Shown here: positions 56,333-64,000 of the stretch, piece by piece
Position numbering within the stretch: the first letter of the stretch is position 1
Layout of the letters: each line of letters opens with the position of its first letter
Source: CAVTWD01 sp963738325
GTDB taxonomy: Bacteria > Actinomycetota > Acidimicrobiia > Acidimicrobiales > Ilumatobacteraceae
Assembly (NCBI GenBank): GCA_963738325.1
Contig: CAVTWD010000015.1
Coordinates: 62,001 to 126,000 of the forward strand
Direction: 5' to 3'
Length of the DNA: 64,000 nucleotides
Notes under the pieces: model-generated
Told to the model about the DNA's origin: nothing
Seen by the model: the letters and a program-made list of their open reading frames with translations, nothing else
The model's database searches: none
Translations under genes and position numbers: made by a program

Positions 56333-57754
56333 TCAGCTGGCGCCCTCCAACCGGGCCAGCCGGCGGGCATAGGCCATCGTGCGGCGCGGGTCGTAGGCGC
56401 GGAAGATCTGCATCTTCTCGGCTTCGACCGAGCCCTCGGCGTGCACGGCGAGGACGGCGTGGTAGCCGCCGAAGTCGCGCGCGGTCAGGTCGGCGATCAT
56501 GTTCATGACGCGGAGCCGCTCCTCGGCACCCGACGCGGCCCGGAAGTACTTCTCCAGCACGGCGCGGATCTCCGGGTTCTCCCAGTCCTCCCCGCCCGGG
56601 CCGGTCACGAGGAGGCCACCGGCGCAGTCCTGCACCAGCTCGATCGCTTGGTGGTAGTTGGTGGCGAAGGTGTACTTGGCCATGTTGGTGGTCATCGGGT
56701 CCGGGTAGGCGATCCCGTGGGCGCCGACGCGGAAGCGCAACGCGGCCATCTCGGTGAGGGCGCGGACGGTCTCGGCGTAGGTGATGAGGTGGGTGAGCTT
56801 GTCGCGGATGTGGCCGGCCCGGATCACCCCGTTCATCTCGGCGATGACCCCCGCCGCGCCGACGAGGGCATCGACGAGGGGCAGCTTGTAGGAGACCGCC
56901 GTGAACCGGTGGTACTCGACGAACGTGAGGGCGAGTAGCCCTGCCTTCTCGGGCTGGCGGCACATGAACACCCGCTCCCAAGGGACGAACACGTCGTCGA
57001 AGACCGTGAGCGTCTCGAGCATCTTGTGGCGTGAGGAGAGCGGGAACTCGAAGGCGTTGCGCTCCCCGGCGGCGTAGGCCGACACGTAGAGCTTGAGGCC
57101 CTTGGTGGCCATGGGGACGGCGAAGCTGACGGCGTAGTCCGCGTCCTCGGCGCCCATGGCCCGTGTGGGGAGCACGATGATCTCGTCGGCGTTCACCGAC
57201 ACCGATGTGTGGACCTTGGCGCCCCGCACGACGATGCCGTCGTCGTTCGACGAGACGACGCGAAGGTAGGCATCGGGGTCGGCCTGTTCAGAGGGACCCT
57301 TGGACCGGTCGCCCTTGACGTCCGTCTGTGCGACGCACACGGCGAGGTCGTTCTCGGCGCAGTGGCGGTAGAACCGCCGCACCCGTTCGAGCTCCTCCCC
57401 GTCCAGCGTCCGCTGGAGCGCGAACAAGGCGTCGGAGCCGATCTCCTTGATCAGGGTGACCATCGTGCCGCCCGCGGCGGTGACGGTCTCGATCAGCTTG
57501 GATCGGGCGAGCAGGTCCTCGGCGCTACGCGGGATGCGGTAGTAGGCGCTGATGTCCTCGCCGGTGTCGGCGTCCTTGGCCACCATGAGCTCGTGGTTGG
57601 ACGGATCGTGGGCCAGGTCGAAATCGATGGCGGCGTGATCGACGGCGACGCGGATCTCGGGCTCGGCGAGCACATCGGGCACACGCTGGCCCCGGTAGTA
57701 GACCTCTCGTCCGTCCTGGAGGGCGGCCCGGTACTGATCGCTGCTGCGGAGCAT
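56333..57754 (-). CDS. 4-hydroxyphenylacetate 3-hydroxylase / 4-hydroxybutyryl-CoA dehydratase superfamily flavoprotein
   Basis: Intact 473-residue flavoprotein with an acyl-CoA-dehydrogenase-like fold. SSDQYRAALQDGREVYYRGQ, LAHDPSNHELMVAKD, CVAQTDVKGDRSKGPSEQAD (FAD region), GIVVRGAKVHTSVSVNADEI and NYHQAIELVQDCAGGLLVTG align throughout with AbfD-type dehydratase as well as HpaB. From memory, the AbfD [4Fe-4S] ligands are Cys99, Cys103, His292 and Cys299. Here the first two fall in GGTMVTLIKEIG (residues 95-106) without Cys, His is kept (YHRF, His282), and the fourth position is Tyr289. A dehydratase with that cluster is therefore unlikely; a flavin monooxygenase role is more plausible. Convergent with the molybdenum enzyme gene (7 bp). 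Confidence 0.85.
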   Translation of the reverse strand: MLRSSDQYRAALQDGREVYYRGQRVPDVLAEPEIRVAVDHAAIDFDLAHDPSNHELMVAKDADTGEDISAYYRIPRSAEDLLARSKLIETVTAAGGTMVTLIKEIGSDALFALQRTLDGEELERVRRFYRHCAENDLAVCVAQTDVKGDRSKGPSEQADPDAYLRVVSSNDDGIVVRGAKVHTSVSVNADEIIVLPTRAMGAEDADYAVSFAVPMATKGLKLYVSAYAAGERNAFEFPLSSRHKMLETLTVFDDVFVPWERVFMCRQPEKAGLLALTFVEYHRFTAVSYKLPLVDALVGAAGVIAEMNGVIRAGHIRDKLTHLITYAETVRALTEMAALRFRVGAHGIAYPDPMTTNMAKYTFATNYHQAIELVQDCAGGLLVTGPGGEDWENPEIRAVLEKYFRAASGAEERLRVMNMIADLTARDFGGYHAVLAVHAEGSVEAEKMQIFRAYDPRRTMAYARRLARLEGAS

Positions 57755-57896
57755 GAACCCACGGTAGTGGCCGGCACGCCCCCGCCTCCAAGGGACGCTT
57801 CGCCTTCATACTCCGAGGAACTCGGGTCGACCGGCCGAGGTCGATCGGCCTGCGGAGGGCGGAGGCGCAACCACCACTCCCTCTAGGATCGAGACC

Positions 57897-58931
57897 ATGA
57901 GCGAGCCGACCGGATTCGACGTCGGCGCGGTCACCGCGTGGCTGGCCGAGCGCCTTCCCGGCCTGGCCCCGCCGTTGCGCTGGACGAAGCTCGCCGGCGG
58001 GCATTCCAACTTCACCTACCGCGTCGACGACCAAGCCGGTCGCACGTTCGTGCTGCGGCGCCCGCCCATGGGCGAGCTGCAGCCGACGGCCCACGACATG
58101 GGCCGCGAGTTCCGCGTCATCTCCGCGCTGTGGCCCACGCCCGTGCCGGTGCCCGAGCCGCTGGCCTACAGCGCCGACCCCGCCGTCACCGGCGCGCGCT
58201 TCTACGCCATGGGCTGGGTGGAAGGGCGCTCGCTCTACACCGCGCGCGACGCCGAAGAGCATCTGACCCTCGAGGCTCGGGCGCGCACCGGCGGCTCGTT
58301 CATCGACACGTTGGCCGAGCTGCACGCCCTGGAGCCCGACGAGATCGGTCTCGGCGAGCTCGGCAAGCGCGACTCGTACGTCGGCCGTCAGCTCCACCGC
58401 TGGTACAGCTCGTGGAACGCGTCGAAGGGCGAGGAGATGCCCGACGTCGACCGCCTCCACGACTTCCTCGTCGAGCGGCTCCCGGAGCAGACGAAGGTCA
58501 GCGTCGTCCACGGCGACTACGGGCTGCACAACTGCCGCGTCGCCTCCGCGGGCCACATCGCGGCCGTCGTCGACTGGGAGATCTCGACGCTCGGCGACCC
58601 GCTCGCCGACCTCGCGTACTGCATCAACGCCTGGGTGGAGTCACCCGACGAGAGCACCGGGTTCGACGCGGCGCCCACGACGTTGCCCGGCTTCGCCAGC
58701 CGCCAAGACCTCCTCCGGCGCTACGCGGCCCGCACGGGCGCTGACCTCACCCAGATCGACTACTACCGCTGCTTCAACCACTGGAAGACCGTGTGCATCC
58801 TCCAAGGTGTCTACGCCCGCTACCAGCACGGCCAGAAGGACACCGAAGGTGTGCAGGTCGCCATCTTCCCGGTGCGCATCGAGCGGACCCTGCGCCTCGC
58901 GCTCGAAGCGGCGGAACGCCTCCCATCCTGA
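57897..58931 (+). CDS. APH-type phosphotransferase (ACAD10-N-terminal-like)
   Basis: Intact 344-residue protein-kinase-like phosphotransferase. KLAGGHSNFTYRVDDQAGRT (nucleotide loop), VLRRPPMGELQPTAHDMGRE (Lys/Arg region and Glu), SVVHGDYGLHNCRVA (catalytic loop HGDxxxxN) and AVVDWEISTLGDPLADLAYC (DxE/D metal motif). The APH group next to acyl-CoA metabolism resembles the kinase domain of ACAD10-like proteins that phosphorylate 4-hydroxyacyl-CoAs; the substrate here is unknown. Divergent from the HpaB-like gene, 142 bp apart. Confidence 0.9.
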   Translation: MSEPTGFDVGAVTAWLAERLPGLAPPLRWTKLAGGHSNFTYRVDDQAGRTFVLRRPPMGELQPTAHDMGREFRVISALWPTPVPVPEPLAYSADPAVTGARFYAMGWVEGRSLYTARDAEEHLTLEARARTGGSFIDTLAELHALEPDEIGLGELGKRDSYVGRQLHRWYSSWNASKGEEMPDVDRLHDFLVERLPEQTKVSVVHGDYGLHNCRVASAGHIAAVVDWEISTLGDPLADLAYCINAWVESPDESTGFDAAPTTLPGFASRQDLLRRYAARTGADLTQIDYYRCFNHWKTVCILQGVYARYQHGQKDTEGVQVAIFPVRIERTLRLALEAAERLPS

Positions 58932-59058
58932 GCGGTGGCCGCCTCGGAGGGGTCATCAACGCGCCCAGGGTTGGCCCGAACAGTGAGCGGGTATCGCAGT
59001 GCGGCCCGTCACCGAGGCGGGATGGGTGGGCTCACGGTCGTAAGGCAGGAGGACGGCG

Positions 59059-59898
59059 ATGGCGTCGAGAGGGATAGCACGGCCCTCGACGCTCATCGAG
59101 CCGGACGGGGTCGGCGGCCCGGTGGTCAGCGCGGATCGACCGCGAACCACAGCACCGGAGGACGTCACCGACCCGGTGCTGAGCGGTGACCGCCCGCGAA
59201 CGACGGCTGCGGAATGGGTGGCCGGCGCCCGCCGCTGGCCCATCTGGGTTTGGCCGCCGGCGAGGCGGCTGGTCGTCATCGCCCCGCATCCCGATGACGA
59301 ATGCCTCGGTGTCGGAGGCCTGATCGCGGATCGGCTCCTTGCGGGGTGGCCGGTGCTGGTGGTCGCCGTGACCGATGGCGAGGCCGCCTTCGGCCGCCAC
59401 GAGAGCTGCGCCCGATTGGCGGAAGCGCGGCGCGCCGAGCAACGGCTCGGGCTCCACCGGCTCGCGCGTCCCGCCGGGCGGGCGATCGCGCTGACGCGGC
59501 TGGTGATGGCCGATGGGGAGGTCGCCGCTAGTGAGGAGCGCCTCGCCGCCGCACTGGCCCCGCTGCTGGCTCCCGGCGATGCGTGCCTTGCCCCGTTCGA
59601 GCACGACGGCCATCCCGACCACGAGGCGTGTGGCCGCGCGGCGCGACGCTCCTGTGCGCTCGCCGGCGCCGGGCACGCGCAGTACCCGGTGTGGGCGTGG
59701 CACTGGTCGACGCCGTCGCAGCTCGAACGCTGGGCGCCGCGCCGGGTGCCGATGAGCGCCGCCGCGCGGCGGGCGAAGCAGGCGGCGCGGCGCGCCCATC
59801 GCTCGCAGATCGGGCCGTCACCCGGTGGCGGCCCACCGATCGTGCCGTCCAGCCTCTGCCGTCTGCTCAGCCGTCCGCTCGAGGTGCTGCTCTCTTGA
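59059..59898 (+). CDS. PIG-L-family N-acetyl-sugar deacetylase
   Basis: First gene of a four-gene operon. 279 residues: ARRLVVIAPHPDDECLGVGG (zinc motif HPDDE), VVAVTDGEAAFGRHESCARL, ARRAEQRLGLHRLARP, ALAPFEHDGHPDHEACGRAA (HPDHE, third metal ligand), and a tail KQAARRAHRSQIGPSPGG. The N-terminal ~50 residues carry a short repeat (SADRPRTTAPEDVTDPV / SGDRPRTTAAE), not part of the catalytic fold. PIG-L enzymes hydrolyse N-acetyl groups of GlcNAc-linked molecules, as in mycothiol, but this member lies outside that pathway. ATG 59059; the start is uncertain because of the unusual N-terminus. Confidence 0.88.
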   Translation: MASRGIARPSTLIEPDGVGGPVVSADRPRTTAPEDVTDPVLSGDRPRTTAAEWVAGARRWPIWVWPPARRLVVIAPHPDDECLGVGGLIADRLLAGWPVLVVAVTDGEAAFGRHESCARLAEARRAEQRLGLHRLARPAGRAIALTRLVMADGEVAASEERLAAALAPLLAPGDACLAPFEHDGHPDHEACGRAARRSCALAGAGHAQYPVWAWHWSTPSQLERWAPRRVPMSAAARRAKQAARRAHRSQIGPSPGGGPPIVPSSLCRLLSRPLEVLLS

Positions 59899-59909
59899 AT
59901 CATGTACCC

Positions 59910-60467
59910 GTGAGTGATTTCGAATCTCGCTACCAGGGCGCCCGCGATCCTTGGAGATTCGCCACCAGTCCTTACGAGCAGCGCCGGTACGACCTGACCG
60001 TGGCCGCCCTCTTGCGCCCGCGTTACGAGCGCGCCTTCGAACCGGGTTGCGCGGTCGGCGAGCTCACCCGTCGTCTCTCCGCCCGCTGTGACTCGGTGCT
60101 GGCGATGGACGGCTCGCCCACGGCAGTCGAGACAGCCCGGGACCGGTGCCACCGGTGCGCCAACATCACGATCCGCGTCGGGGAGGTGCCCGATGACTGG
60201 CCGGACGGACGGTTCGATCTCGTGGTGTTGAGCGAGCTCGGCTACTACTTCACCCGTCCCGAGCTCGGTGACCTGCGCGAACGGGCCGTGGACGCGCTGG
60301 AGGCCGGCGGCACGCTCGTCGGCGTTCACTGGCGAGGGCACAGCGCCGATCACCTGCTGCACGGTGACGAGGTCCAGGCTGTGCTGGGCGCCGATCCGAC
60401 CAGCCTCCTGCGCAAGGGCAGCTACCTCGATGACGACTTCGCCCTGCAGCTCTGGGTGCGTCGGTGA
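59910..60467 (+). CDS. NodS-like SAM-dependent methyltransferase
   Basis: 185 residues from GTG 59910, 11 nt after the PIG-L stop. DPWRFATSPYEQRRYDLTVA is the NodS-family N-terminal motif, RAFEPGCAVGELTRRLSARC the SAM-binding GxG loop, VLAMDGSPTAVETARDRC the acidic motif II, and DLVVLSELGYYFTRPELGDL the core. Full length for the family. NodS N-methylates the deacetylated glucosamine of Nod factors, so an N-methyl step right after a deacetylase is a coherent order; in other bacteria the two activities are sometimes fused in one protein. The last bases (GTGA) overlap the glycosyltransferase start. Confidence 0.88.
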   Translation: MSDFESRYQGARDPWRFATSPYEQRRYDLTVAALLRPRYERAFEPGCAVGELTRRLSARCDSVLAMDGSPTAVETARDRCHRCANITIRVGEVPDDWPDGRFDLVVLSELGYYFTRPELGDLRERAVDALEAGGTLVGVHWRGHSADHLLHGDEVQAVLGADPTSLLRKGSYLDDDFALQLWVRR

Positions 60468-61169
60468 CTCGCTGGGCAGTCGGCGTCGTGATCCCGGCGC
60501 ACGACGAGGAGGGTCGGCTCCCCCGTTGCCTGCGCTCGGTCGAGGCCGCGAGTGATGCGGCCAAGGCCATCGGCGCGTGGGTTCACGTGACCGTCGTCGC
60601 CGACGGCTGTACCGATGCGACCGCGACCGTGGCCCGCCGCGCCCTGCAGGGATCGGGAGAGGTGGTCGAGATCGACCGCGCGGAACCCGGGCGCGGCGCG
60701 AGCCGTGGGGGCCGAACGGGCGCTGCGGCGGTTCGCCAGCGTTCCGCTGCACCACATCTGGTTCGCCAACACCGACGCCGACACGGTGGTGCCCGCGGAC
60801 TGGCTCGTCTGCCACTTGCGCTGGGCGGAGGCGGGCGCGGCGGCCGTGGCTGGGGTCGTGGAGGTCGACTCGTTCGCTGACCATCCTCCGGAGGTGCCCG
60901 GCCGGTTCTCCGCCCGCTACGACGGGCCGCCCGACCGGCCCCATCCCCACGTCCACGGGGCCAACCTCGGGGTGCGGGCGGACGCCTATCGGGCCGCGGG
61001 CGGTTGGCGCCAACTGCCCATCGGCGAGGATCACGCGCTGTGGGCCGCGCTGGCCCGCACAGGCCATCGGGTCGTGTCGTCCAGGGCGTCGAAGGTGACC
61101 ACGAGCGGGCGGGCGGTAGGGCGCCTCCGCGGTGGCTTCGCGGACGTCCTCAACGAGCTGGCGTCATGA
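60464..61169 (+). CDS. GT2-family glycosyltransferase (one frame break)
   Basis: ~234 residues from GTG 60464. VGVVIPAHDEEGRLPRCLRS (NDP-sugar strand), VVADGCTDATATVARRAL (DGCTD, the DxD-preceding loop), FANTDADTVVPADWL (DxD), PHVHGANLGVRADAYRAAGG and WRQLPIGEDHALWAALARTG (catalytic ED loop). The frame slips near 60703. A short, soluble GT2 that would use an activated sugar and a small acceptor. It overlaps the gene on either side by 4 nt, so the operon is tightly coupled. Confidence 0.88.
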
Positions 61170-62116
61170 CCGGCGAGTCTCCTTGGATCGAAGCGCAGCT
61201 ACGCCACCTCGAAGAAGCCGGCCGTCTCGACCTCCCGCTCCCCGGCAGCGGTCACACGCGAGCGCGCTTCCACGCATTGTTCGAGCTCGGCCGTGGCGAC
61301 CTCTCCCTGGCCCGGCTGGCCGAGGCGCATGCCGATGCGGTCGCCATCCAGCGCGAAACCGGTTGCGTCCCCGAGCGAGGCCGACTCTGCGGTGTGTGGG
61401 CGTCGCACGGACGCCATGGCGTGGTGCGCGCCGAGCGGGTCGGGGAGTGCTGGCGGCTCCGCGGCACCAAGCAGTACTGCTCGGGGGCGACCATCCTCGA
61501 CGAAGCGTTGGTGAGCGCGGCTTCGAGCGAAGGTGTGCTCCTCTTCCGAGTGGGGCTCGCACAAGCCGGCGTCCACGTGCACCCAGGGACATGGGCCACC
61601 CCGGCGATGGCGGAGGCGGCCACGACCGCGGTCGACTTCGACGTGATCGCCACCCCGAGCCACCAAGTGGGCGGGGCCGGGTTCTACCTGGATCGGCCCA
61701 GCTTCTGGCAGGGGTCGGTGGGCGTCGCCGCCTGCTGGACGGGCGGGGCGGTGGCCCTTGCGGACCGCCTGGCGATGGAAGCTGCATCGGAGGATCTTCT
61801 GGCGCAGGCTGCGGTGGGCGCGGCCCTGGCCGCGAGCTGGGAGCTCGAGACGATCATCGCGGCCGCCGCGGACGAGATCGACGCCGATCCCCTCGACCGG
61901 GCGGGGCGAGGCATGGTCCGCGCCCTGATCGTGCGCCACCTGGTCGAACGGGCCTGCACCGAAGTGATCGACCTCTGCGCTCGCACGCTCGGGCCGGGTC
62001 CGCTCGCCTTCGACGCCGAGCATGCCCGGCGCGTCGCCGACCTGCAGCTGTTCATCCGCCAGCACCACGGCGACCATGACCTCGCCGCCGCCGCCAGGGC
62101 CGCCCGGTCGCAGTGA
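61166..62116 (+). CDS. Acyl-CoA-dehydrogenase-like flavoprotein
   Basis: Intact 316-residue protein sharing the ATGA start/stop overlap with the GT2 gene. It has a divergent ACAD layout: LRGTKQYCSGATILDEALVS, TWATPAMAEAATTAVDFDVI, GFYLDRPSFWQGSVGVAACW (equivalent to the FxxxR...G FAD helix region) and VERACTEVIDLCARTLGPGP. The typical EPxxGSD and C-terminal GGTSE motifs are weak or absent, and it is shorter than the ~380 of a usual ACAD, so it may have lost the standard catalytic role. Together with PIG-L, methyltransferase and GT2 it would act on a modified sugar or N-acyl intermediate, an inference only. Confidence 0.75.
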   Translation: MTGESPWIEAQLRHLEEAGRLDLPLPGSGHTRARFHALFELGRGDLSLARLAEAHADAVAIQRETGCVPERGRLCGVWASHGRHGVVRAERVGECWRLRGTKQYCSGATILDEALVSAASSEGVLLFRVGLAQAGVHVHPGTWATPAMAEAATTAVDFDVIATPSHQVGGAGFYLDRPSFWQGSVGVAACWTGGAVALADRLAMEAASEDLLAQAAVGAALAASWELETIIAAAADEIDADPLDRAGRGMVRALIVRHLVERACTEVIDLCARTLGPGPLAFDAEHARRVADLQLFIRQHHGDHDLAAAARAARSQ

Positions 62117-62171
62117 CGGAAGGCCTTCGCCCAGAAAGTCCGGGTGTGAACTGCCCGTTCTCGGGGAACGG

Positions 62172-63041
62172 GTGAGCATGCCACCGTTCAACGAGCTCAT
62201 CGAACGCATCGAGAATCTCCAGGGGCTCGATGGCCCTGCCGGCCCCGTCTCGGTCGCGATCTCCAAGGCGACCCACGAGCCCCCTGTGTCGTCGCTCCTC
62301 GGTGGTACGTGGCTCGGACACCCGGTCCATCCGGCGCTCACCGACCTGCCGATCGGCTTCTGGACCACCGCCTTCTTCCTCGACCTCTTCGGGGGCAAGG
62401 GCGGGCGACGGGCGGCGAGAAGGTTCGTGGGCCTCGGCGTCGTCTTTGCCCTGCCGACCGCGGCCACCGGGCTCGCCGACTGGGCCGACACCGGCGGTGG
62501 TACGCGCCATATCGGTATGACCCACGGTCTCATCAACACGACGGCCCTCACCCTCTACGCGCTGTCGTGGCGGGCCCGTCGCAGGTCGCACACACTCCGG
62601 GGCATCGCCCTCAGCTTGGCCGGCGCCACGCTGGCCACCGCCGGGGCCTACCTCGGAGGCCATCTGGTCTACCGCCGGGGCATCGGCGTCGACGTGAACG
62701 TGTTCACCGAGGAACCTCACGACTGGACGCGGCCCAACAAGGCGCCCGAACCTCTCGAGGGCGCCACGGGCCTCTACGTGGAGGCCGGCGAGGCTCGGGT
62801 CGTGGCCACCCGCACCGACGGCACGTGGTACGGCATCGGCGCCCGGTGCTCGCACCGGGGCGGTCCTCTGCAGGAGGGCACCTTCCAGGGCGGTTGCGTC
62901 ACGTGCCCGTGGCACAACAGCCGGTTCCGGCTGACCGACGGTGAGGTGATCGACGGCCCGGCCAGTGTCAGCCAGCCTCGCTACGAGGTACGCGACGACG
63001 GCGAGTCGGTCGCCGTGCGGGCCGCGCCGTCGGCCGGTTGA
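62172..63041 (+). CDS. DUF2231 membrane domain fused to Rieske [2Fe-2S] domain
   Basis: About 289 residues. The N-terminal half is a DUF2231 membrane module: GHPVHPALTDLPIGFWTTAF, LFGGKGGRRAARRFVGLGVV, GLADWADTGGGTRHIGMTHG and AYLGGHLVYRRGIGVDV, four TM segments with conserved His. The C-terminal half is a Rieske domain: GIGARCSHRGGPLQEGTFQG and CVTCPWHNSRFRLTDGEV, both cluster motifs (C-x-H and C-x-x-H) intact. Likely a membrane-bound electron carrier on the cytoplasmic side. Start could be GTG 62172 or ATG 62178; GGGGA lies just before. It is 55 nt after the preceding operon and may belong to it. Confidence 0.88.
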   Translation: MSMPPFNELIERIENLQGLDGPAGPVSVAISKATHEPPVSSLLGGTWLGHPVHPALTDLPIGFWTTAFFLDLFGGKGGRRAARRFVGLGVVFALPTAATGLADWADTGGGTRHIGMTHGLINTTALTLYALSWRARRRSHTLRGIALSLAGATLATAGAYLGGHLVYRRGIGVDVNVFTEEPHDWTRPNKAPEPLEGATGLYVEAGEARVVATRTDGTWYGIGARCSHRGGPLQEGTFQGGCVTCPWHNSRFRLTDGEVIDGPASVSQPRYEVRDDGESVAVRAAPSAG

Positions 63042-63105
63042 ACCCGCAGCCGCACCGCGTCGGCGAGCGGCGTACTCCAGCCCCCTCGCCGGACGGCCTC
63101 GCTCG

Positions 63106-63928
63106 TCAGGTAGGCACCGATTCCTCGGAGACCCCTTCCGGCTCCTCTGATTCGCGGTCGGCGCCCTTCGGGCGGGCGCGCTCCCGCTGGAGCTCGGCGC
63201 CCCCCACCTGGACCAAGCGCAGCACGGTGACGAGGCCCAGCCCGCCGAGCGCGTTGCCGAGCGCGGCCCAACCGAGCGCCCGCAGCCAGTCGGCGTAGCC
63301 GAACGCGGCGCCCGCGTGCAGGGCAGCGAAGGCCTCGATCGACATCACGACGGTGTGCTGGAGGGGAGCGGCGGCGAGCACGAAGGCCACCGACCACGCC
63401 GACAGGAGCTTGGCCGGCACCGAGCTCGTGGAGCGCTCCATCCACGTCATGAGGGTGATGAGCGCGCCCGCGAGGACCGCGCTCGTGAACGCCTGGCCCC
63501 CACGGGAGCTCGACCGGAGCGCGGCCCACCTCGCGGACGACGGATTGGAGCGCGGGGAAGCCCACGACGACGAGGCCCATCGACACCCAGCCGCCGGCCA
63601 GGTTGAAGACCAGCGTCCCCACCCACAGCCGCACGACCCACCACCAACGGGCGTCCCTGGCGACCACGGCGGCGACGGGCACGAGGAAGTTCTCCGTGAA
63701 CAGCTCGCTGTTCGCCAGCGTCAGAGCGAGGAAGCCGATGCCGAAGGCGAGGGCGCCGAGGAGCCGTTGACCGCTCTCCTGGTACACGATGAGGAGGGCG
63801 AAAACGCCGACACTCACGTCGAGGCCGCCCACCATCCCCGTGGCGGCGAGCTCGAGGGTCGGCCGCTCGAGCCGAGCCACGCCCTCGTCGACCGACCGGT
63901 GGAACGTCTCGGCGAGGTCATCAGCCAT
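63106..63928 (-). CDS. Formate/nitrite transporter family protein (one frame break)
   Basis: FNT-type channel/transporter, ~273 residues with about six membrane segments. LELAATGMVGGLDVSVGVFA, GQRLLGALAFGIGFLALTLA, NSELFTENFLVPVAAVVAR (conserved NxELFT motif), VGTLVFNLAGGWVSMGLVVV, then after a break near 63500 TSAVLAGALITLMTWMERST, AAAPLQHTVVMSIEAFAALH and LGWAALGNALGGLGLVTVLR (NxxGG second half motif). The C-terminal tail is acidic (KGADRESEEPEGVSEE). The group includes YfdC-like members of uncertain substrate. ATG 63928. Confidence 0.9.
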
Positions 63929-64000
63929 GCCCCGCCGCGTTACCCACGAGCCCGCTGCTCCACACGCCGAACAGTCGCCACGGCCGGCCAGCGCCACCAG
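63929..64000. other. Window end, no gene seen
   Basis: The last 72 bases precede the transporter start on the minus strand and show no coding or structural signal. Confidence 0.5.

Noticed and set aside
56333..57754. Annotation as 4-hydroxybutyryl-CoA dehydratase
   Set aside because: The Fe-S cysteines required for that enzyme appear to be replaced.

Overview
The window is about 70% G+C and densely coded, with short intergenic gaps, frequent GTG starts and many starts without an obvious Shine-Dalgarno sequence. The gene set points to a heterotrophic, aerobic, high-GC actinobacterium: an encapsulin with encapsulated ferritin, three cytochrome P450s, many short-chain dehydrogenases, acyl-CoA dehydrogenases, an LPXTG surface protein, a stand-alone LigD-type polymerase domain and MGT-type glycosyltransferases. 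It resembles Acidimicrobiia, but that placement is an inference from gene content. About half of the larger genes carry single-base frame breaks, often in G/C-rich runs, while neighbours are intact. Most look like residual assembly errors rather than true pseudogenes, so broken genes are described as one gene with the break positions.

Layout. 1-1934 (minus): a GntR/UTRA regulator, encapsulin and its ferritin-like cargo. 2041-15718: a central-carbon block with aconitase, citrate synthase and isocitrate dehydrogenase, interspersed with a HAD/PlsC lipid enzyme, an acyl-CoA carboxyltransferase, a FUSC remnant, PhzF-like, quinone-reductase-like and SDR enzymes. 15985-19837: secreted and membrane proteins and an acyl-CoA dehydrogenase, ending in an LPXTG protein. 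19995-31749: a GNAT/acyl-CoA synthetase fusion, a TetR-glycosyltransferase pair, a large VWA-like membrane protein with an acidic tail, QueF, a CoA-transferase, P450 no. 1, the LigD polymerase domain and a gutted citrate-synthase-like gene. 31804-41759: a lipoprotein with repeated domains plus an SGNH domain, P450s nos. 2 and 3, two SDRs, an OafA-type acyltransferase with an SGNH domain, a DUF2203 protein, a candidate 37-residue protein and a DinB/TIGR03084-like protein.

41868-43831 is an IS30-family element interrupted by about 1 kb from an uncharacterised gene family. After a non-coding stretch of unusual composition (43832-44556) comes an efflux island: two CzcA-like RND pumps flanking a small lipoprotein, followed on the opposite strand by a two-component system, ending at the stub of an ABC substrate-binding protein gene and a nested palindrome. 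54003-58931 carries a molybdenum hydroxylase large subunit, a 4-hydroxyphenylacetate-hydroxylase/4-hydroxybutyryl-CoA-dehydratase-like flavoprotein and an APH-type phosphotransferase. 59059-62116 is a compact four-gene operon (PIG-L deacetylase, NodS-like methyltransferase, GT2, acyl-CoA-dehydrogenase-like), the best candidate here for an undescribed pathway. A DUF2231-Rieske protein and a formate/nitrite transporter close the window.

Working together: the TCA enzymes, CoA-transferase, acyl-CoA dehydrogenases, carboxyltransferase, P450s and SDRs fit catabolism of hydrophobic or carboxylic substrates feeding acyl-CoA and TCA metabolism; the encapsulin pair would store iron; the RND/two-component island would handle metal or drug stress. 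No CRISPR array, rRNA, complete tRNA or replication origin was found.
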